A stretch of 64,000 nt of DNA from positions 682,001 through 746,000 of the forward strand of contig NZ_CP019893.1 in the NCBI RefSeq assembly GCF_002156705.1, written 5' to 3'. The stretch is from Natrarchaeobaculum aegyptiacum (GTDB lineage Archaea; Halobacteriota; Halobacteria; Halobacteriales; Natrialbaceae). The position numbers and the translations under genes are program-made. Shown here one piece after another: positions 1-9,081 of this stretch. The notes beneath the pieces were generated by a model. It saw nothing but the letters and a program-made list of their open reading frames with translations. It was not told the origin of the DNA and ran no database searches. Numbering within the stretch: position 1 is the stretch's first letter; every line of letters begins with the position of its first letter.

Positions 1-386
<386 letters not shown>

Positions 387-470
387 CTACGGGTTCACGC
401 GTCGCTACTGGCCGGATCAGAACGAAGAACCGAGATGGAAACGTGAGGCCGAAACGCGAGAACCGACCGT

Positions 471-1538
471 TCAGAGCGGTTCGTCGCCGTCGATAATCCG
501 CTTTGCGCGGGCGGCGAGTGCGGGGACGCGCGCTTCCATCTTCGGGTACATCGGGTTGTCGCTGTTGCCCTCGAGGTACCGTCGGAAGAACATCTCGCCG
601 AGGCCAGCGAGTTTGTAGACCGCGAGCGTGCGGTAGAAGCGTTCGTGTTCGAACTCGAGGCCGGTGAGTTCTTCCCACCGAGAGACGAGTTCGACGCGGG
701 TCGGGTAGCCCTCGCGGGTCATGAAGCGATTTGAGAGCTCCGGCATCTCGGGATCCGGATCTTTGGCGTCGTACCAGTAGGAGAGCATCCAGCCGAGGTC
801 GGCCCGTGGGTCCCCGAGCGTCGACATCTCCCAGTCGAAGACGGCGACGAGTGCTGGCTCCTCACTGGGACCGAACATGACGTTGTCCAGTTTGTAATCG
901 CCGTGAACGAGCGTGTGTGGGTGTTCCTCGGGGACGTTGTCCCGGAGCCAGTCACCGACCTCACGGAGGTCCGGAACCTCGCGTTCGTCTTCGGTGACCT
1001 CGAACGCCCACGCCAGTTGCTTGCCCCAGCGGTCGACCTGGCGCTGGGTGTACCCCGCAGGCTTCCCGAACTCGCCGAGACCGATCTCCTCGTAGTCGAG
1101 CCGGTGGATTTTTGCGAGCGTATCGACCAGTTCTTCGCCGATCCGCTGGCGGTGGTCGGGATCGGCGAACCGATCCGGTTCGTCGTCACGGAGGACGTCC
1201 CCCTCGAGCCGTTCCATGACGTAGAAGTCGCTGCCGATGACGTCGTGGTCCTCGCAGGCGAGGACGGGATCGGGAACCGGGACGTCGGTCTCTGAAACGG
1301 CGTTCATCACGCTGTACTCGCGGATGACGTCGTGGGCGGTGTCTGCGGTCTCGCCCGGTGGCGGCCGGCGGACGACCAGATCGCGGTCCCCCCAGGTGAC
1401 GAACAGCGTCTCGTTCGAGTGGCCTTCCTGGTGTCGGTGCACGTCGTAGTCGTCGGCCTCGCCGAGGTTGTCGGCGAGGTACGCCGCGAGGGCGTCCTCG
1501 TCGACGAGGCGGTCGTAGTAGGATTCGTTCTCGGTCAT
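471..1538 (-). CDS. Phosphotransferase family protein (APH/choline-kinase fold)
   Basis: A 355-residue kinase-like protein of the aminoglycoside-phosphotransferase family, close to the ACAD10/11 N-terminal type. The N-terminal lobe carries EGHSNETLFV (glycine-rich loop equivalent) and LVVRRPP (ATP lysine position replaced by arginine, as is usual in this subgroup). The catalytic loop HGDYKLDNVMF lies near residues 212-222 and the metal-binding DWEMSTLGDP follows near 233. The substrate is unknown; members next to fatty-acid genes act on hydroxyacyl-CoA, but no such genes are nearby. It is transcribed alone, divergent from the IDI-like gene. Confidence 0.85.
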   Translation of the reverse strand: MTENESYYDRLVDEDALAAYLADNLGEADDYDVHRHQEGHSNETLFVTWGDRDLVVRRPPPGETADTAHDVIREYSVMNAVSETDVPVPDPVLACEDHDVIGSDFYVMERLEGDVLRDDEPDRFADPDHRQRIGEELVDTLAKIHRLDYEEIGLGEFGKPAGYTQRQVDRWGKQLAWAFEVTEDEREVPDLREVGDWLRDNVPEEHPHTLVHGDYKLDNVMFGPSEEPALVAVFDWEMSTLGDPRADLGWMLSYWYDAKDPDPEMPELSNRFMTREGYPTRVELVSRWEELTGLEFEHERFYRTLAVYKLAGLGEMFFRRYLEGNSDNPMYPKMEARVPALAARAKRIIDGDEPL

Positions 1539-1796
1539 GGTGGCTGTTTTCGTCCATCGCGGCGGGCGGAGCTGGGACCGCCCCCGTAGGACGATCCACA
1601 GTCGCCATGATGGGATACGATATCACTAGTATCCCGATTAACGAAAATAGTTTTGTCTCGTCTCGTTTCTTACAACGTTCATCTCGTGTGAACGTGTCAC
1701 ACCCGAGAGCGTTCGGTTGGCGTGAGTCCGCGAGCGTGGTCCTGACCGGCTTCGAGAGTGGCTCTTCCAGACCACGCCGAGTCCGTTTGGGGCCAG

Positions 1797-1805
1797 GATT
1801 ATTGG
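1797..1805 (+). promoter_or_regulatory. TATA box for the IDI-like gene
   Basis: GATTATTGG is centred about 27 bases before the ATG at 1827. That places the transcription start at the start codon (leaderless) and supports that start over an in-frame upstream codon at 1758. Confidence 0.5.
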
Positions 1806-1826
1806 CCAGCCCTCCGATGGAGGACT

Positions 1827-2384
1827 ATGGCCGCAGACAGTCCCGAGAACCACGAGAACGCCGCCCAGCAGGTCGTCGCCGTCGACGCGAACGACGAACG
1901 ACGCGATGTCGTCAACCGGCTCGAGGCCCACACCGGTGAGGGAATTCGCCACCGGGCGTTCACCTGCCTCGTCTTCGACCGGGAGGACAACGTGTTGCTC
2001 GCCCAGCGCGCACCGGGGAAACGCCTCTGGGGAACCTACTGGGACGGCACCGTCGCCTCTCATCCAGACCCGGGACAGTCACAGACGGCGGCGACGAAAC
2101 AGCGACTCGAGGAGGAACTGGGCGTCACACCCGACCAGTACGACGACCTTCGGGTGACGGATCGATTCGAGTACAAACGGTACTTCGAGACCGCAGGCGT
2201 CGAACACGAGGTCTGTGCGGTCCTGCAGGTGACCCTGTCCGACCGTACGCTCGAGCCGGACGAATCGGAGGTCGCCGGGATACTCTGGGCACCGTACGAG
2301 CGACTGGCATCGAACCCGGCGTGGTACCGCCAGCTCAGACTGTGCCCGTGGTTCGAAATCGCGATGCGGCGGGACGTCCAGTGA
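1827..2384 (+). CDS. idi: Isopentenyl-diphosphate delta-isomerase type 1-like NUDIX protein
   Basis: A 185-residue NUDIX protein of the family annotated in haloarchaea as type 1 IPP isomerase, which interconverts IPP and DMAPP for archaeal lipid synthesis. The NUDIX region includes LLAQRAPGKRLWGT (57-70), a glutamate-rich helix RLEEELGV (93-100) and EHEVC (126-130), which matches the active-site glutamate region of bacterial IDI. In the motif that is VCGHP in E. coli the sequence reads VASHP (76-80), so the catalytic cysteine is Ala77. Isomerase activity is therefore uncertain, although this form appears usual for haloarchaea. The ATG at 1827 is favoured by the TATA spacing. Confidence 0.8.
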   Translation: MAADSPENHENAAQQVVAVDANDERRDVVNRLEAHTGEGIRHRAFTCLVFDREDNVLLAQRAPGKRLWGTYWDGTVASHPDPGQSQTAATKQRLEEELGVTPDQYDDLRVTDRFEYKRYFETAGVEHEVCAVLQVTLSDRTLEPDESEVAGILWAPYERLASNPAWYRQLRLCPWFEIAMRRDVQ

Positions 2385-2490
2385 CCACCTGACAGGTAGC
2401 TCTCTGCCGACGACCCACAGTCGTCGTCTGACACGTGGCGGACAAATCGACAGACGGCAACTCGTTGTGAAGTGGTATCACGCAACAAGC

Positions 2491-2498
2491 CTTATTAG
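2491..2498 (+). promoter_or_regulatory. TATA box (CTTATTAG)
   Basis: CTTATTAG lies about 25 bases upstream of the GTG at 2519, the spacing expected for a leaderless haloarchaeal transcript. Confidence 0.45.
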
Positions 2499-2518
2499 CC
2501 CCCCGTCCGTATCGTCGT

Positions 2519-2875
2519 GTGAGGACCGACGAAATCGGTCCGTGTGACGAAATGAGTTCCCCACCACCGGAAACCGAGACACACGAAGTCCCGCTCTCGA
2601 GAGACGAGCAGTGGGTCGTCCACCACGTCCTGGTCTCCCGGGTCGACGACGCCTACGACGCCGACGAGTCCCCGCCGACCTGGGCGCTCGAGGCGCTCGA
2701 AACGGTCGAGGCGATCGACTCCGACGAGCAGTCAGAGACGTTTACCGGACGACAGACCCGCGAACTCGCGACACTCCTCGAGATCTATCTCGACGGGGAC
2801 GTCCCCGAACGGGACGCCGTCCACGGATCGACCGTCTACGACCGACTCGAGGCTACACTCGAGTCCCCAGCCTGA
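2519..2875 (+). CDS. Conserved acidic haloarchaeal protein of unknown function
   Basis: A small acidic soluble protein (118 residues from the GTG at 2519, or 107 from the ATG at 2552). It is probably all alpha-helical, with alternating charged and aliphatic residues (DEQWVVHHVLV near 30, TRELATLLEIYLDG near 80) and no zinc or catalytic motif. It resembles the short haloarchaea-specific domains of unknown function. The TATA spacing favours GTG 2519, while the ATG at 2552 gives the more typical N-terminus. It is a single gene followed by a T-run near 2881. Confidence 0.7.
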   Translation: MRTDEIGPCDEMSSPPPETETHEVPLSRDEQWVVHHVLVSRVDDAYDADESPPTWALEALETVEAIDSDEQSETFTGRQTRELATLLEIYLDGDVPERDAVHGSTVYDRLEATLESPA

Positions 2876-3010
2876 TCGCTCTTTTTGGCGACGTCGCGAA
2901 AATTGCGCTTCGGCTGCGATCGACCGGTCAGCGACGGCCCAGGCTCGATTCCGAGGGCCGTCGCTTTCGGTGATCAGGGACGATGGGGCCGGTCTGAGAA
3001 CTCGCGTCGG

Positions 3011-3331
3011 TCAGGGTCGAGTCGTCGCCCAGACAGCGACGATCCCGAGGAAGAACGCCGGGAACAGCGGGAGGATAATCAGCGCGAAGATGTAGCTGAC
3101 CCCCGGCGGCCAGAGGTATATCGCGAGCGGTGAGACGACGAACGCGAAGACGATCACGCCGACGAGGACCCACCCGCGCCAGTCGAACTCCCGGTCTGCG
3201 GTCTCCGGGTGGGCCGGATCGTCGACCCAGTCGTCGCTCGAGTCACCGTCGCCAGGCGTCTGGGTCCGGTTTCCCTCCTCGTCGAACGCCGACGGATCGT
3301 GGACGTAGCCACCGTTGTCGCTCGAGGTCAC
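3011..3331 (-). CDS. Small membrane protein with two predicted membrane segments
   Basis: This 106-residue protein has an acidic N-terminal half (about residues 1-48, rich in D, S and E) followed by two hydrophobic segments. These are roughly residues 51-72 (WVLVGVIVFAFVVSPLAIYL) and 78-100 (IFALIILPLFPAFFLGIVAV). The pattern is common in haloarchaeal envelope proteins of unknown role. It is convergent with the preceding small gene and divergent from phoU, so the neighbours give no functional hint. Confidence 0.7.
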   Translation of the reverse strand: MTSSDNGGYVHDPSAFDEEGNRTQTPGDGDSSDDWVDDPAHPETADREFDWRGWVLVGVIVFAFVVSPLAIYLWPPGVSYIFALIILPLFPAFFLGIVAVWATTRP

Positions 3332-3474
3332 GCCCGGCCGTTAGGAGTGGACGGTCAAAGCACTCACGGTTCTCGACCCCGCCAGCGACGACCTCGAGAC
3401 CGGACGAGCCTGCTTGCACCGGTAGACGGTGACCGTCGCTCGACGGGGACCCGCCAGTGTTGTGCCGAGCACAA

Positions 3475-3483
3475 GCTATTTTG
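3475..3483 (+). promoter_or_regulatory. TATA box of phoU
   Basis: GCTATTTTG is centred about 28 bases before the phoU ATG at 3507, consistent with a leaderless transcript. Confidence 0.5.
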
Positions 3484-3506
3484 CTGCCCGAACGGCTTCG
3501 TCCACT

Positions 3507-4178
3507 ATGGCGCGGAAATCCTATCAGGAACAACTCGCGGCCCTCCGCGAGGACGTTCTCTACATGAGCGAGGTCGTCCTCGAGCGACTTCGCATGGGGC
3601 TCGACGCTCTCGAGCAGAAAGACGAATCGCTGGCTCGAGAGGTGATCCACGGGGACGACGAGATCAACGAGATGTACCTCGACTTAGAGCAGGAGTGTAT
3701 CAACCTGCTGGCGCTCCAGCAACCCGTCGCGAGCGACCTGCGATTTATCGCCTCGTCGTTCAAGATCATCACCGACTTAGAACGGATCGCCGACCTCGCG
3801 GTCAACCTCGGCGACTACACTCTAGAGGCCGACGAGGACCGCTACCCCGACGTCGACATTCAGGGAATGGGCGAGTTGACCCTCGAGATGATCGAGGACG
3901 CGATGGTGGCCTACGAGACCGAAAACACCGACGCCTGCCGGGAACTCGCGGCGCGAGACGACGACCTCGACCGGTACGCCGAGGCCGCGAGTGAGATCGT
4001 CGTCCGGGACCTCCTCGAGCGCGAACTCACCTCGACGGATACGGCCGAAGACCTCCTGCAGGACGTTTCACGGCTCTTGCTCACGATCCGGGACTTAGAG
4101 CGCGTCGGCGACCACGCAGTCAACATTGCCGCGCGAACGCTCTACATGGTCGAGAACGACGACGAACTGATCTACTGA
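3507..4178 (+). CDS. phoU: Phosphate signalling complex protein PhoU
   Basis: A 223-residue two-repeat PhoU protein, a cytoplasmic metal-binding regulator of Pst phosphate uptake. Each half is a three-helix bundle with the family's acidic signature: DLRFIASSFKIITDLERIADLAVNLG in the first (around residues 77-102) and LLLTIRDLERVGDHAVNIA in the second (around 190-208). Both carry the E/D-x-x-x-D metal-cluster pattern. No pst transporter gene is adjacent, so it stands alone here, as one of several PhoU paralogues probably would. The ATG at 3507 is preferred over an upstream in-frame start because the TATA box lies between them. Confidence 0.93.
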   Translation: MARKSYQEQLAALREDVLYMSEVVLERLRMGLDALEQKDESLAREVIHGDDEINEMYLDLEQECINLLALQQPVASDLRFIASSFKIITDLERIADLAVNLGDYTLEADEDRYPDVDIQGMGELTLEMIEDAMVAYETENTDACRELAARDDDLDRYAEAASEIVVRDLLERELTSTDTAEDLLQDVSRLLLTIRDLERVGDHAVNIAARTLYMVENDDELIY

Positions 4179-4187
4179 TTTCGCGTC

Positions 4188-4196
4188 GTTTTTCAG
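4188..4196 (+). terminator. T-rich terminator after phoU
   Basis: A run of five T residues starts about 12 bases after the phoU stop codon, the simple U-tract type of archaeal terminator. It is weak evidence on its own. Confidence 0.3.
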
Positions 4197-4407
4197 ATCC
4201 GATGCAGGCTGAGGGGTCGGCGACGGTTCGTCGACAGTGACTGTGCGCTTCTCTTGCGGTCGTACTCGAGCGGGTAACCGGTCGAACGCGTGACCGGTAG
4301 CCGTCTGGGATCTCGAGCGACCGGATTGGTGGGAAGGAGTCGACCTGCCGATTACCGACCTGCCGACCTGCGATCGACCGACGCCGACGTAAAAACGGAG
4401 GACTCGG

Positions 4408-5178
4408 TCAGGTGACCAGATCGCCGATAAAGCCAGCGACGATCATCACCACGACCAGTACGGTCGCCAGCGCGCTGACCTCGGGAGAGAGGCCGGTCTG
4501 GATCTGGTCGTAGATGTAGATCGGGACCGTCGTCGAGGTCGCGCTGTCGAGAAACTGGGTGGCGGTGAACTCGCCGAAGGAGATCACGAACGCGAGCAAC
4601 ATCCCCGCGAAGACCGCCGGCGAGAGGATCGGCAGGGTCACGTTGAACGTCGTCTCGAGGCCGTTCGCCCCGAGCGTCCGAGAGGCGTCCTCGAGTCTGT
4701 CGTCGAAGGTGAGCAGTCGCGCCCGGACGATCAGGAAGACGAACGGGAACGTCAACACGGTGTGTGCGATGATCGTCAGGAGGTACCCGCGCGTCAACCC
4801 GACGTCGGTCCCGAATCGTAAGATTGCGACCCCGATGATGACCGGCGAGATCATGATCGGCAACAATAGCACCGTCGCGATCGTCTCTTTGTACTCGAGA
4901 TCGCTCCTGACGATTCCGAAGGCAGTCGCCGTCCCGATGATCCCCGAGAGGATCGAGGCGCTGACGGCGACGATCACGCTCGAGACGATCGCGTCGAAGA
5001 TTCGCGGATTCTGGAACAGTTCGACGTACCACTCGAGGCTGATGCCATCGTACGGGATAGTCGGCCGCGACGCTGGCGTCAGCGACGTCAGGACGACGAT
5101 TACGACCGGCATCAGCAAGATGGCGTAGACGACCAGCAGGATCGGCAGGTAGCCGAGTCGAGAGAGTCGGTCGCTCAT
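4408..5178 (-). CDS. potC: ABC transporter permease, PotC type
   Basis: The second membrane subunit of a spermidine/putrescine-type importer (256 residues, six predicted membrane segments). The EAA loop that contacts the ATPase is visible around residues 165-185 (EDASRTLGANGLETTF followed by LPIL). It is the last gene of the operon potD-potA-potB-potC, and its ATG overlaps the stop of potB by four bases. The substrate class is inferred from family similarity; polyamines are the usual assignment but other small cations or organic acids remain possible. Confidence 0.88.
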   Translation of the reverse strand: MSDRLSRLGYLPILLVVYAILLMPVVIVVLTSLTPASRPTIPYDGISLEWYVELFQNPRIFDAIVSSVIVAVSASILSGIIGTATAFGIVRSDLEYKETIATVLLLPIMISPVIIGVAILRFGTDVGLTRGYLLTIIAHTVLTFPFVFLIVRARLLTFDDRLEDASRTLGANGLETTFNVTLPILSPAVFAGMLLAFVISFGEFTATQFLDSATSTTVPIYIYDQIQTGLSPEVSALATVLVVVMIVAGFIGDLVT

Positions 5179-6020
5179 AGTTCGCCGAGCACCTCCGAGA
5201 CGTTCGCGAAGTGGTTGAACAGTCCGACGAGGACGAGTAACGCGCCGGTGAACATGACCGACATCGCCGCCGCGACGGAGATGTTGTACCCCTGGGCGCT
5301 GGCGATGGCGTTGGCCATCATGTACTCACTCTGGGTGCCGAGGAACGACGGTGCGAGGTACGATCCGGCCGACAGGATGAAGACGAACAGCGTCGCCGCG
5401 ACGATCCCGGAGTAACTCAGCGGGAGGATCACCGACCGGAGCGTCTGGAACTGACCCGCCCCGAGGGTGTGTGAGGCGTGGATTAGTTCCTCGTCGATCG
5501 AACGCAGCGAGTTGTAGATCGGTAACACCGAGAACGGCAACAGCGCGCTGACCAGCCCGAGGACCACCCCGCGACTGGAAAAGAGGATCCCGAAATCGGT
5601 GCCCAGCAGTAGCTGGAGGGGACCGGAGTCGAGGAAGAACAGCCGGACCCCGAAAAAGCGGATGATGATGGCGACCCACAGCGGCAGGAGGACCAGCGCC
5701 AGCAGCACGAGCGGACGCCTGGCCTTGAACGCGATGTAGTAGGCCGTCAGGTAGCCGAGCACCAGACAGATCGCGGTGGTCACGAAGGCGTACCCGAGCG
5801 TGCGGAGCATGATCCGGGGGTAGGGATCGCCGAAGGAGTGCTGATAGTGTGCGAGGAGATGCCCCTCGCCGAAGTTCAGGCTCTCGTAGAGCAACACCAG
5901 CACCGGAACGACGAAAAACACCATCAGCCAGAGCAGCCCCAGCCCGACGAGCATCCGTGGGGAGAACCGCCGACGGAGTCCCGCCGGAACCGCCGTCGAT
6001 GGGAGTTTGATGGTCCTCAT
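5175..6020 (-). CDS. potB: ABC transporter permease, PotB type
   Basis: This 281-residue membrane protein has six predicted spans and the binding-protein-dependent permease fold. The cytoplasmic coupling helix reads ELIHASHTLGAGQFQTLRSV, followed by ILPLSYSGI (around residues 187-216), matching the EAA motif. It overlaps potA upstream and potC downstream by four bases each, indicating translational coupling and fixed stoichiometry. With PotC it would form the heterodimeric channel. Confidence 0.88.
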   Translation of the reverse strand: MRTIKLPSTAVPAGLRRRFSPRMLVGLGLLWLMVFFVVPVLVLLYESLNFGEGHLLAHYQHSFGDPYPRIMLRTLGYAFVTTAICLVLGYLTAYYIAFKARRPLVLLALVLLPLWVAIIIRFFGVRLFFLDSGPLQLLLGTDFGILFSSRGVVLGLVSALLPFSVLPIYNSLRSIDEELIHASHTLGAGQFQTLRSVILPLSYSGIVAATLFVFILSAGSYLAPSFLGTQSEYMMANAIASAQGYNISVAAAMSVMFTGALLVLVGLFNHFANVSEVLGEL

Positions 6021-7135
6021 AGCAGGATCACGTCCGCCGGATCGAACTGGACGGTGATCTCGTCTCCCGTACCAATGTCGATCGAGGCGTCCCCGTAGAC
6101 TGTCAGTTCCGTCCCGTCGCGCAGCGTCGCATCGATCTCGTTGCGGTGACCGAGGTACTCGACGTGGGTAATCGTCGCGGGGAACGTGTTCGGTACGTCG
6201 TCAGCGCTGCCCGATTCGACGAGCGAAATCCCCTCGGGACGGACGTACAGCGAAACCTGCTGGCCCTCGAGGCCCTCGCCACCCGCCTGTCCGGACCGGG
6301 GAGTCGCCTGGATCTGTATCTCGCCGACGTCGACGGTCAGGGTCTCGGCGGCGATCACCTGGCCGTCGCCCTCTTGGCTGGCGCTCGAGGCGCTGGCTCC
6401 GGGACCGGTGACTGTACCCGTGAACTTCGTCGACTGACCGACGAACTCGGCGACGAACTCCGTCTGTGGGTTCCGATAGAGTTCCTTCGGCGACCCCTCC
6501 TGTTCTTTCTTCCCGTCGTTCATCACGATCACGCGGTCGGACATCGACAGCGCCTCCGCCTGGTCGTGGGTGACGTGTAGCGTCGTCACGTCGACTTCCC
6601 GCTGGATCTGCTTGATCTCGTTTCGCATGTCCTCACGGAGGACCCGATCGAGCCCCGTCAGCGGCTCGTCGAGCAGGAGGATGTCCGGTTCGTACGCGAG
6701 CGCGCGGGCGAGCGAGAGTCGCCGTTGCTGTCCGCCTGAGAGTTCGGTCGGCCTGTGGTCGCCGTGGTCGCCGAGCTGGACCATCTCGAGGAAGCGCTGT
6801 GCTTGCTCGTCGTGGTCTCGGCCCTCGAACTCCTGCATCTTCAGCCCATAGGTGATGTTCTCGAGGGCTGTCATGTGCGGGAACAGCGCCGAGTGCTGGA
6901 AGACGAACCCGAGGTTCCGTTCGTTCGTCGGGACGTCCGTCACGTCGTCGCCCCGGAGGCGGATGGAGCCCTCCGTGGCCTCACGGAGGCCAGCGATCGT
7001 GTGCAGGGTCGTACTCTTGCCACAGCCACTGGGGCCGAGTAGCGTCGCGAACTCCCCCTGTTCGATCCTGAACGAGAGGTCGTCGACCGCGACGAGTGAC
7101 CCGTAGGTCTTCGTCAGTCCGGTTACTTCGAGCAT
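6017..7135 (-). CDS. potA: ABC transporter ATP-binding protein, PotA type
   Basis: The motor subunit of the importer (372 residues). Walker A GPSGCGKST is at 34-42, the Q-loop near 80, the signature LSGGQQRR at 132-139, Walker B ILLLDEP at 152-158 and the switch histidine in LHVTHDQAEAL near 186. The C-terminal third (about 240-372) is a TOBE/MOP-like beta domain typical of PotA/MalK-class ATPases, with a Gly-Ser-Gln-rich linker around residues 245-260. It lies 24 bases after potD. Confidence 0.93.
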   Translation of the reverse strand: MLEVTGLTKTYGSLVAVDDLSFRIEQGEFATLLGPSGCGKSTTLHTIAGLREATEGSIRLRGDDVTDVPTNERNLGFVFQHSALFPHMTALENITYGLKMQEFEGRDHDEQAQRFLEMVQLGDHGDHRPTELSGGQQRRLSLARALAYEPDILLLDEPLTGLDRVLREDMRNEIKQIQREVDVTTLHVTHDQAEALSMSDRVIVMNDGKKEQEGSPKELYRNPQTEFVAEFVGQSTKFTGTVTGPGASASSASQEGDGQVIAAETLTVDVGEIQIQATPRSGQAGGEGLEGQQVSLYVRPEGISLVESGSADDVPNTFPATITHVEYLGHRNEIDATLRDGTELTVYGDASIDIGTGDEITVQFDPADVILL

Positions 7136-7159
7136 GATTGTGAAATGTCTGAGAGTCGA

Positions 7160-8260
7160 TTAGCTGGCCAGAATCTGGTCGAACCGCTGCTCGATATCCT
7201 CGATGTTGGCGATGACGGCCTCCCAGTCGAACGAGACGACCGCGTCGGCGTCGAGGGACTCGAAGCGACCCTCGAGTTCCTCGTGGTCGCCGGTCAGCGG
7301 AATCGGGTAGTAGTGCTGGTCGACCATCTCGAGGGCGACGTCTTCCTGGTAGATCCAGTTAAGCAGGTCGTAGGCTTCCGCTTTCATATCACTCTCCTCG
7401 AGGATCGAGAACGCGACCGACCACTGGACACAGCCTTCTTCGGGAATGGTGTAGTCGACGGGGACGCCGTCGTGGTACAGTGACTCGACGCGACCGCCCC
7501 AGGCGCTTGCGACGTGGGCCTGCTCCTCCGAGAGGTCGCCCATGAACTGGTCGCCGGTCGCCCAGTACTGGTAGACGTTCTGGTGCTGGGCTTCGATTTC
7601 CTCGAAGACCTCGTCGAACAGGTCGTCGTCCTCGAGCGCCTCGGCGACGTCGTAGCCGAGGGCGGCACAGCACTGTCCGAATCGCGTGGGTGCGCTGCCG
7701 AACAGGGTTACCTGCCCCTCGAGGTCGGGGTCTTTGATGTCCTCCCACGATTCGATGCCGTCGACGTGTTCCGTGTTGTACGCCAGTCCCTGTGCGGAGA
7801 CGTGGTAGAACAGGCCCTTGTCGTGACCCTGGAGGAAGTCGATCTCGCGCCACTCCTCCTGGATGTTCTCCTCGTAGTTGGGAACCTGATCGTAATCGAT
7901 GTCGGCGAAGTACTCCTCGTCGCTATACTGCGGATGGACGGCGTCGAGTCCGTAGCCGTACGGCGACAGCGTTACGATGTCGTACCCGCTCGGATCTGCG
8001 GCGATCGATTCCATCATTTCGCTGTCCTCGGCAGCCGACTGGAACTGGATCTCGACGTCGTTTTCCTCTTCCCACTCCGCGAGGACCTCCATCTCGGCGT
8101 CCTGAATGGCACCGCCACGGTTGAGGTACGTCAGCGTGTTCCCACCGCTTCCACCCATACATCCCGCCAGTGCGACGGCAGACGCCCCAGCACCGAAGTT
8201 CAGGTACGATCGTCGCGAAACCGTACGGCTGGGGTTGTCTCCCATACTTGCGTCACGCAT
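7160..8260 (-). CDS. potD: Polyamine-type ABC transporter substrate-binding lipoprotein
   Basis: A 366-residue extracellular solute-binding protein. The N-terminus has a twin-arginine motif (SRRSYLNF, about residues 13-20) and a lipobox ending in LAGC near residue 32, so it is exported folded and lipid-anchored. The mature part follows the PotD layout: LTYLNRGGAIQDAEM near the first strand, YDIVTLSPYG, GLAYNTEHV and WATGDQFMGDL. The ATG at 8260 is chosen because the Tat signal starts there and the strong TATA box ends about 40 bases upstream; the ATG at 8245 is an alternative. It heads the operon. Confidence 0.88.
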   Translation of the reverse strand: MRDASMGDNPSRTVSRRSYLNFGAGASAVALAGCMGGSGGNTLTYLNRGGAIQDAEMEVLAEWEEENDVEIQFQSAAEDSEMMESIAADPSGYDIVTLSPYGYGLDAVHPQYSDEEYFADIDYDQVPNYEENIQEEWREIDFLQGHDKGLFYHVSAQGLAYNTEHVDGIESWEDIKDPDLEGQVTLFGSAPTRFGQCCAALGYDVAEALEDDDLFDEVFEEIEAQHQNVYQYWATGDQFMGDLSEEQAHVASAWGGRVESLYHDGVPVDYTIPEEGCVQWSVAFSILEESDMKAEAYDLLNWIYQEDVALEMVDQHYYPIPLTGDHEELEGRFESLDADAVVSFDWEAVIANIEDIEQRFDQILAS

Positions 8261-8300
8261 AGCTGAGGCTTTCCGTCGCCACACCATTAATCTTCCGTGA

Positions 8301-8310
8301 TAAATATAAA
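8301..8310 (-). promoter_or_regulatory. TATA box of the pot operon
   Basis: TTTATATTTA on the minus strand lies about 27 bases before a predicted transcription start near 8278, leaving a leader of about 18 bases before the potD ATG. It is the strongest TATA element in this part of the window. Confidence 0.6.
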
Positions 8311-8710
8311 CAATGGTAGGTCGTAGAGGGCTTTCACTGAGCGACGATAACCACAGTCCAGAATACTCCGTCCAGAGGTCCGTAATAATGCAATAATCGG
8401 AGTCGTTGTAAATCAGTTCTCTCTGGATGAGCGTTAATTCGAGGAGGAGACGGCCCGAGCAGTACCGGCTCGACCCCATCACACCGCCCCGCAGTGAGTT
8501 GGTCTGACCGACTGGATCCGTCGAATTGTGACGTCCGACACGACAGGTGCGGCTCCCGTCGAGACGATTCAGTAGAGCGATCCGTAATTGACCTCGGGGT
8601 CAAGCCCCGTGGCATCCGCCTCAAATCTGTGAATCCGACTTCGTTTTCGACCGACTGTCCGACTCGAGGCCCGTGGTGGCGGCTCTGGACGGCTCGCCGT
8701 CTCCAATCGG
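8311..8710. other. Intergenic stretch without a supported gene
   Basis: Between the pot promoter and the small gene ending at 8711 I see no convincing reading frame. The short frames on both strands are rich in Arg and Ser and lack the acidic bias of the real genes here. No repeat or RNA gene was recognised. Confidence 0.5.
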
Positions 8711-9079
8711 TCAGTGCTGTCGCTCCGGAACGCCCGTCAGTAACTGGCCGACGTCGTGGACGTTTCGCGTCTCGAGGAGCAGTTCAGCGGCTACCCTGAG
8801 CGAGACGTCAGCGTCGAGGTCGACGTCGTGGGCGAGCGCGTAGCACTCGAGCCAGGCGTTGACAGCGTCGGTGAGCGCCTCGAACTCGGCTTCTGAAAAG
8901 GGGACGAGTCGGCCGCCGGTCCGGGCCTCGACGTAGCACCATACCGCCGGTCCGACGCCCTCGCGGAGATATTTCTCGGGGTCGTCGAACCGCGGGTTCT
9001 GGCGCTCGTCGTCGAACGCGGCCCGGTCGCGCTCGGCCTGGCGTGCGAGAGCAGCGATGCGAGGCCCGTACCGACTCAC
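8711..9079 (-). CDS. Small protein of unknown function in the ETF operon
   Basis: A 122-residue soluble acidic protein, probably helical, with EALTDAVNAWLECYALAHDVDLDADVSLRVAAELL as its most ordered-looking part (about residues 65-105; shown as a description, not a motif). The GTG at 9079 starts two bases after the fixCX stop codon, so it is almost certainly co-transcribed and coupled with the ETF genes. I do not recognise a family. An accessory role in ETF or electron transfer is inference from position only. Confidence 0.65.
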   Translation of the reverse strand: MSRYGPRIAALARQAERDRAAFDDERQNPRFDDPEKYLREGVGPAVWCYVEARTGGRLVPFSEAEFEALTDAVNAWLECYALAHDVDLDADVSLRVAAELLLETRNVHDVGQLLTGVPERQH

Positions 9080-9081
9080 GC

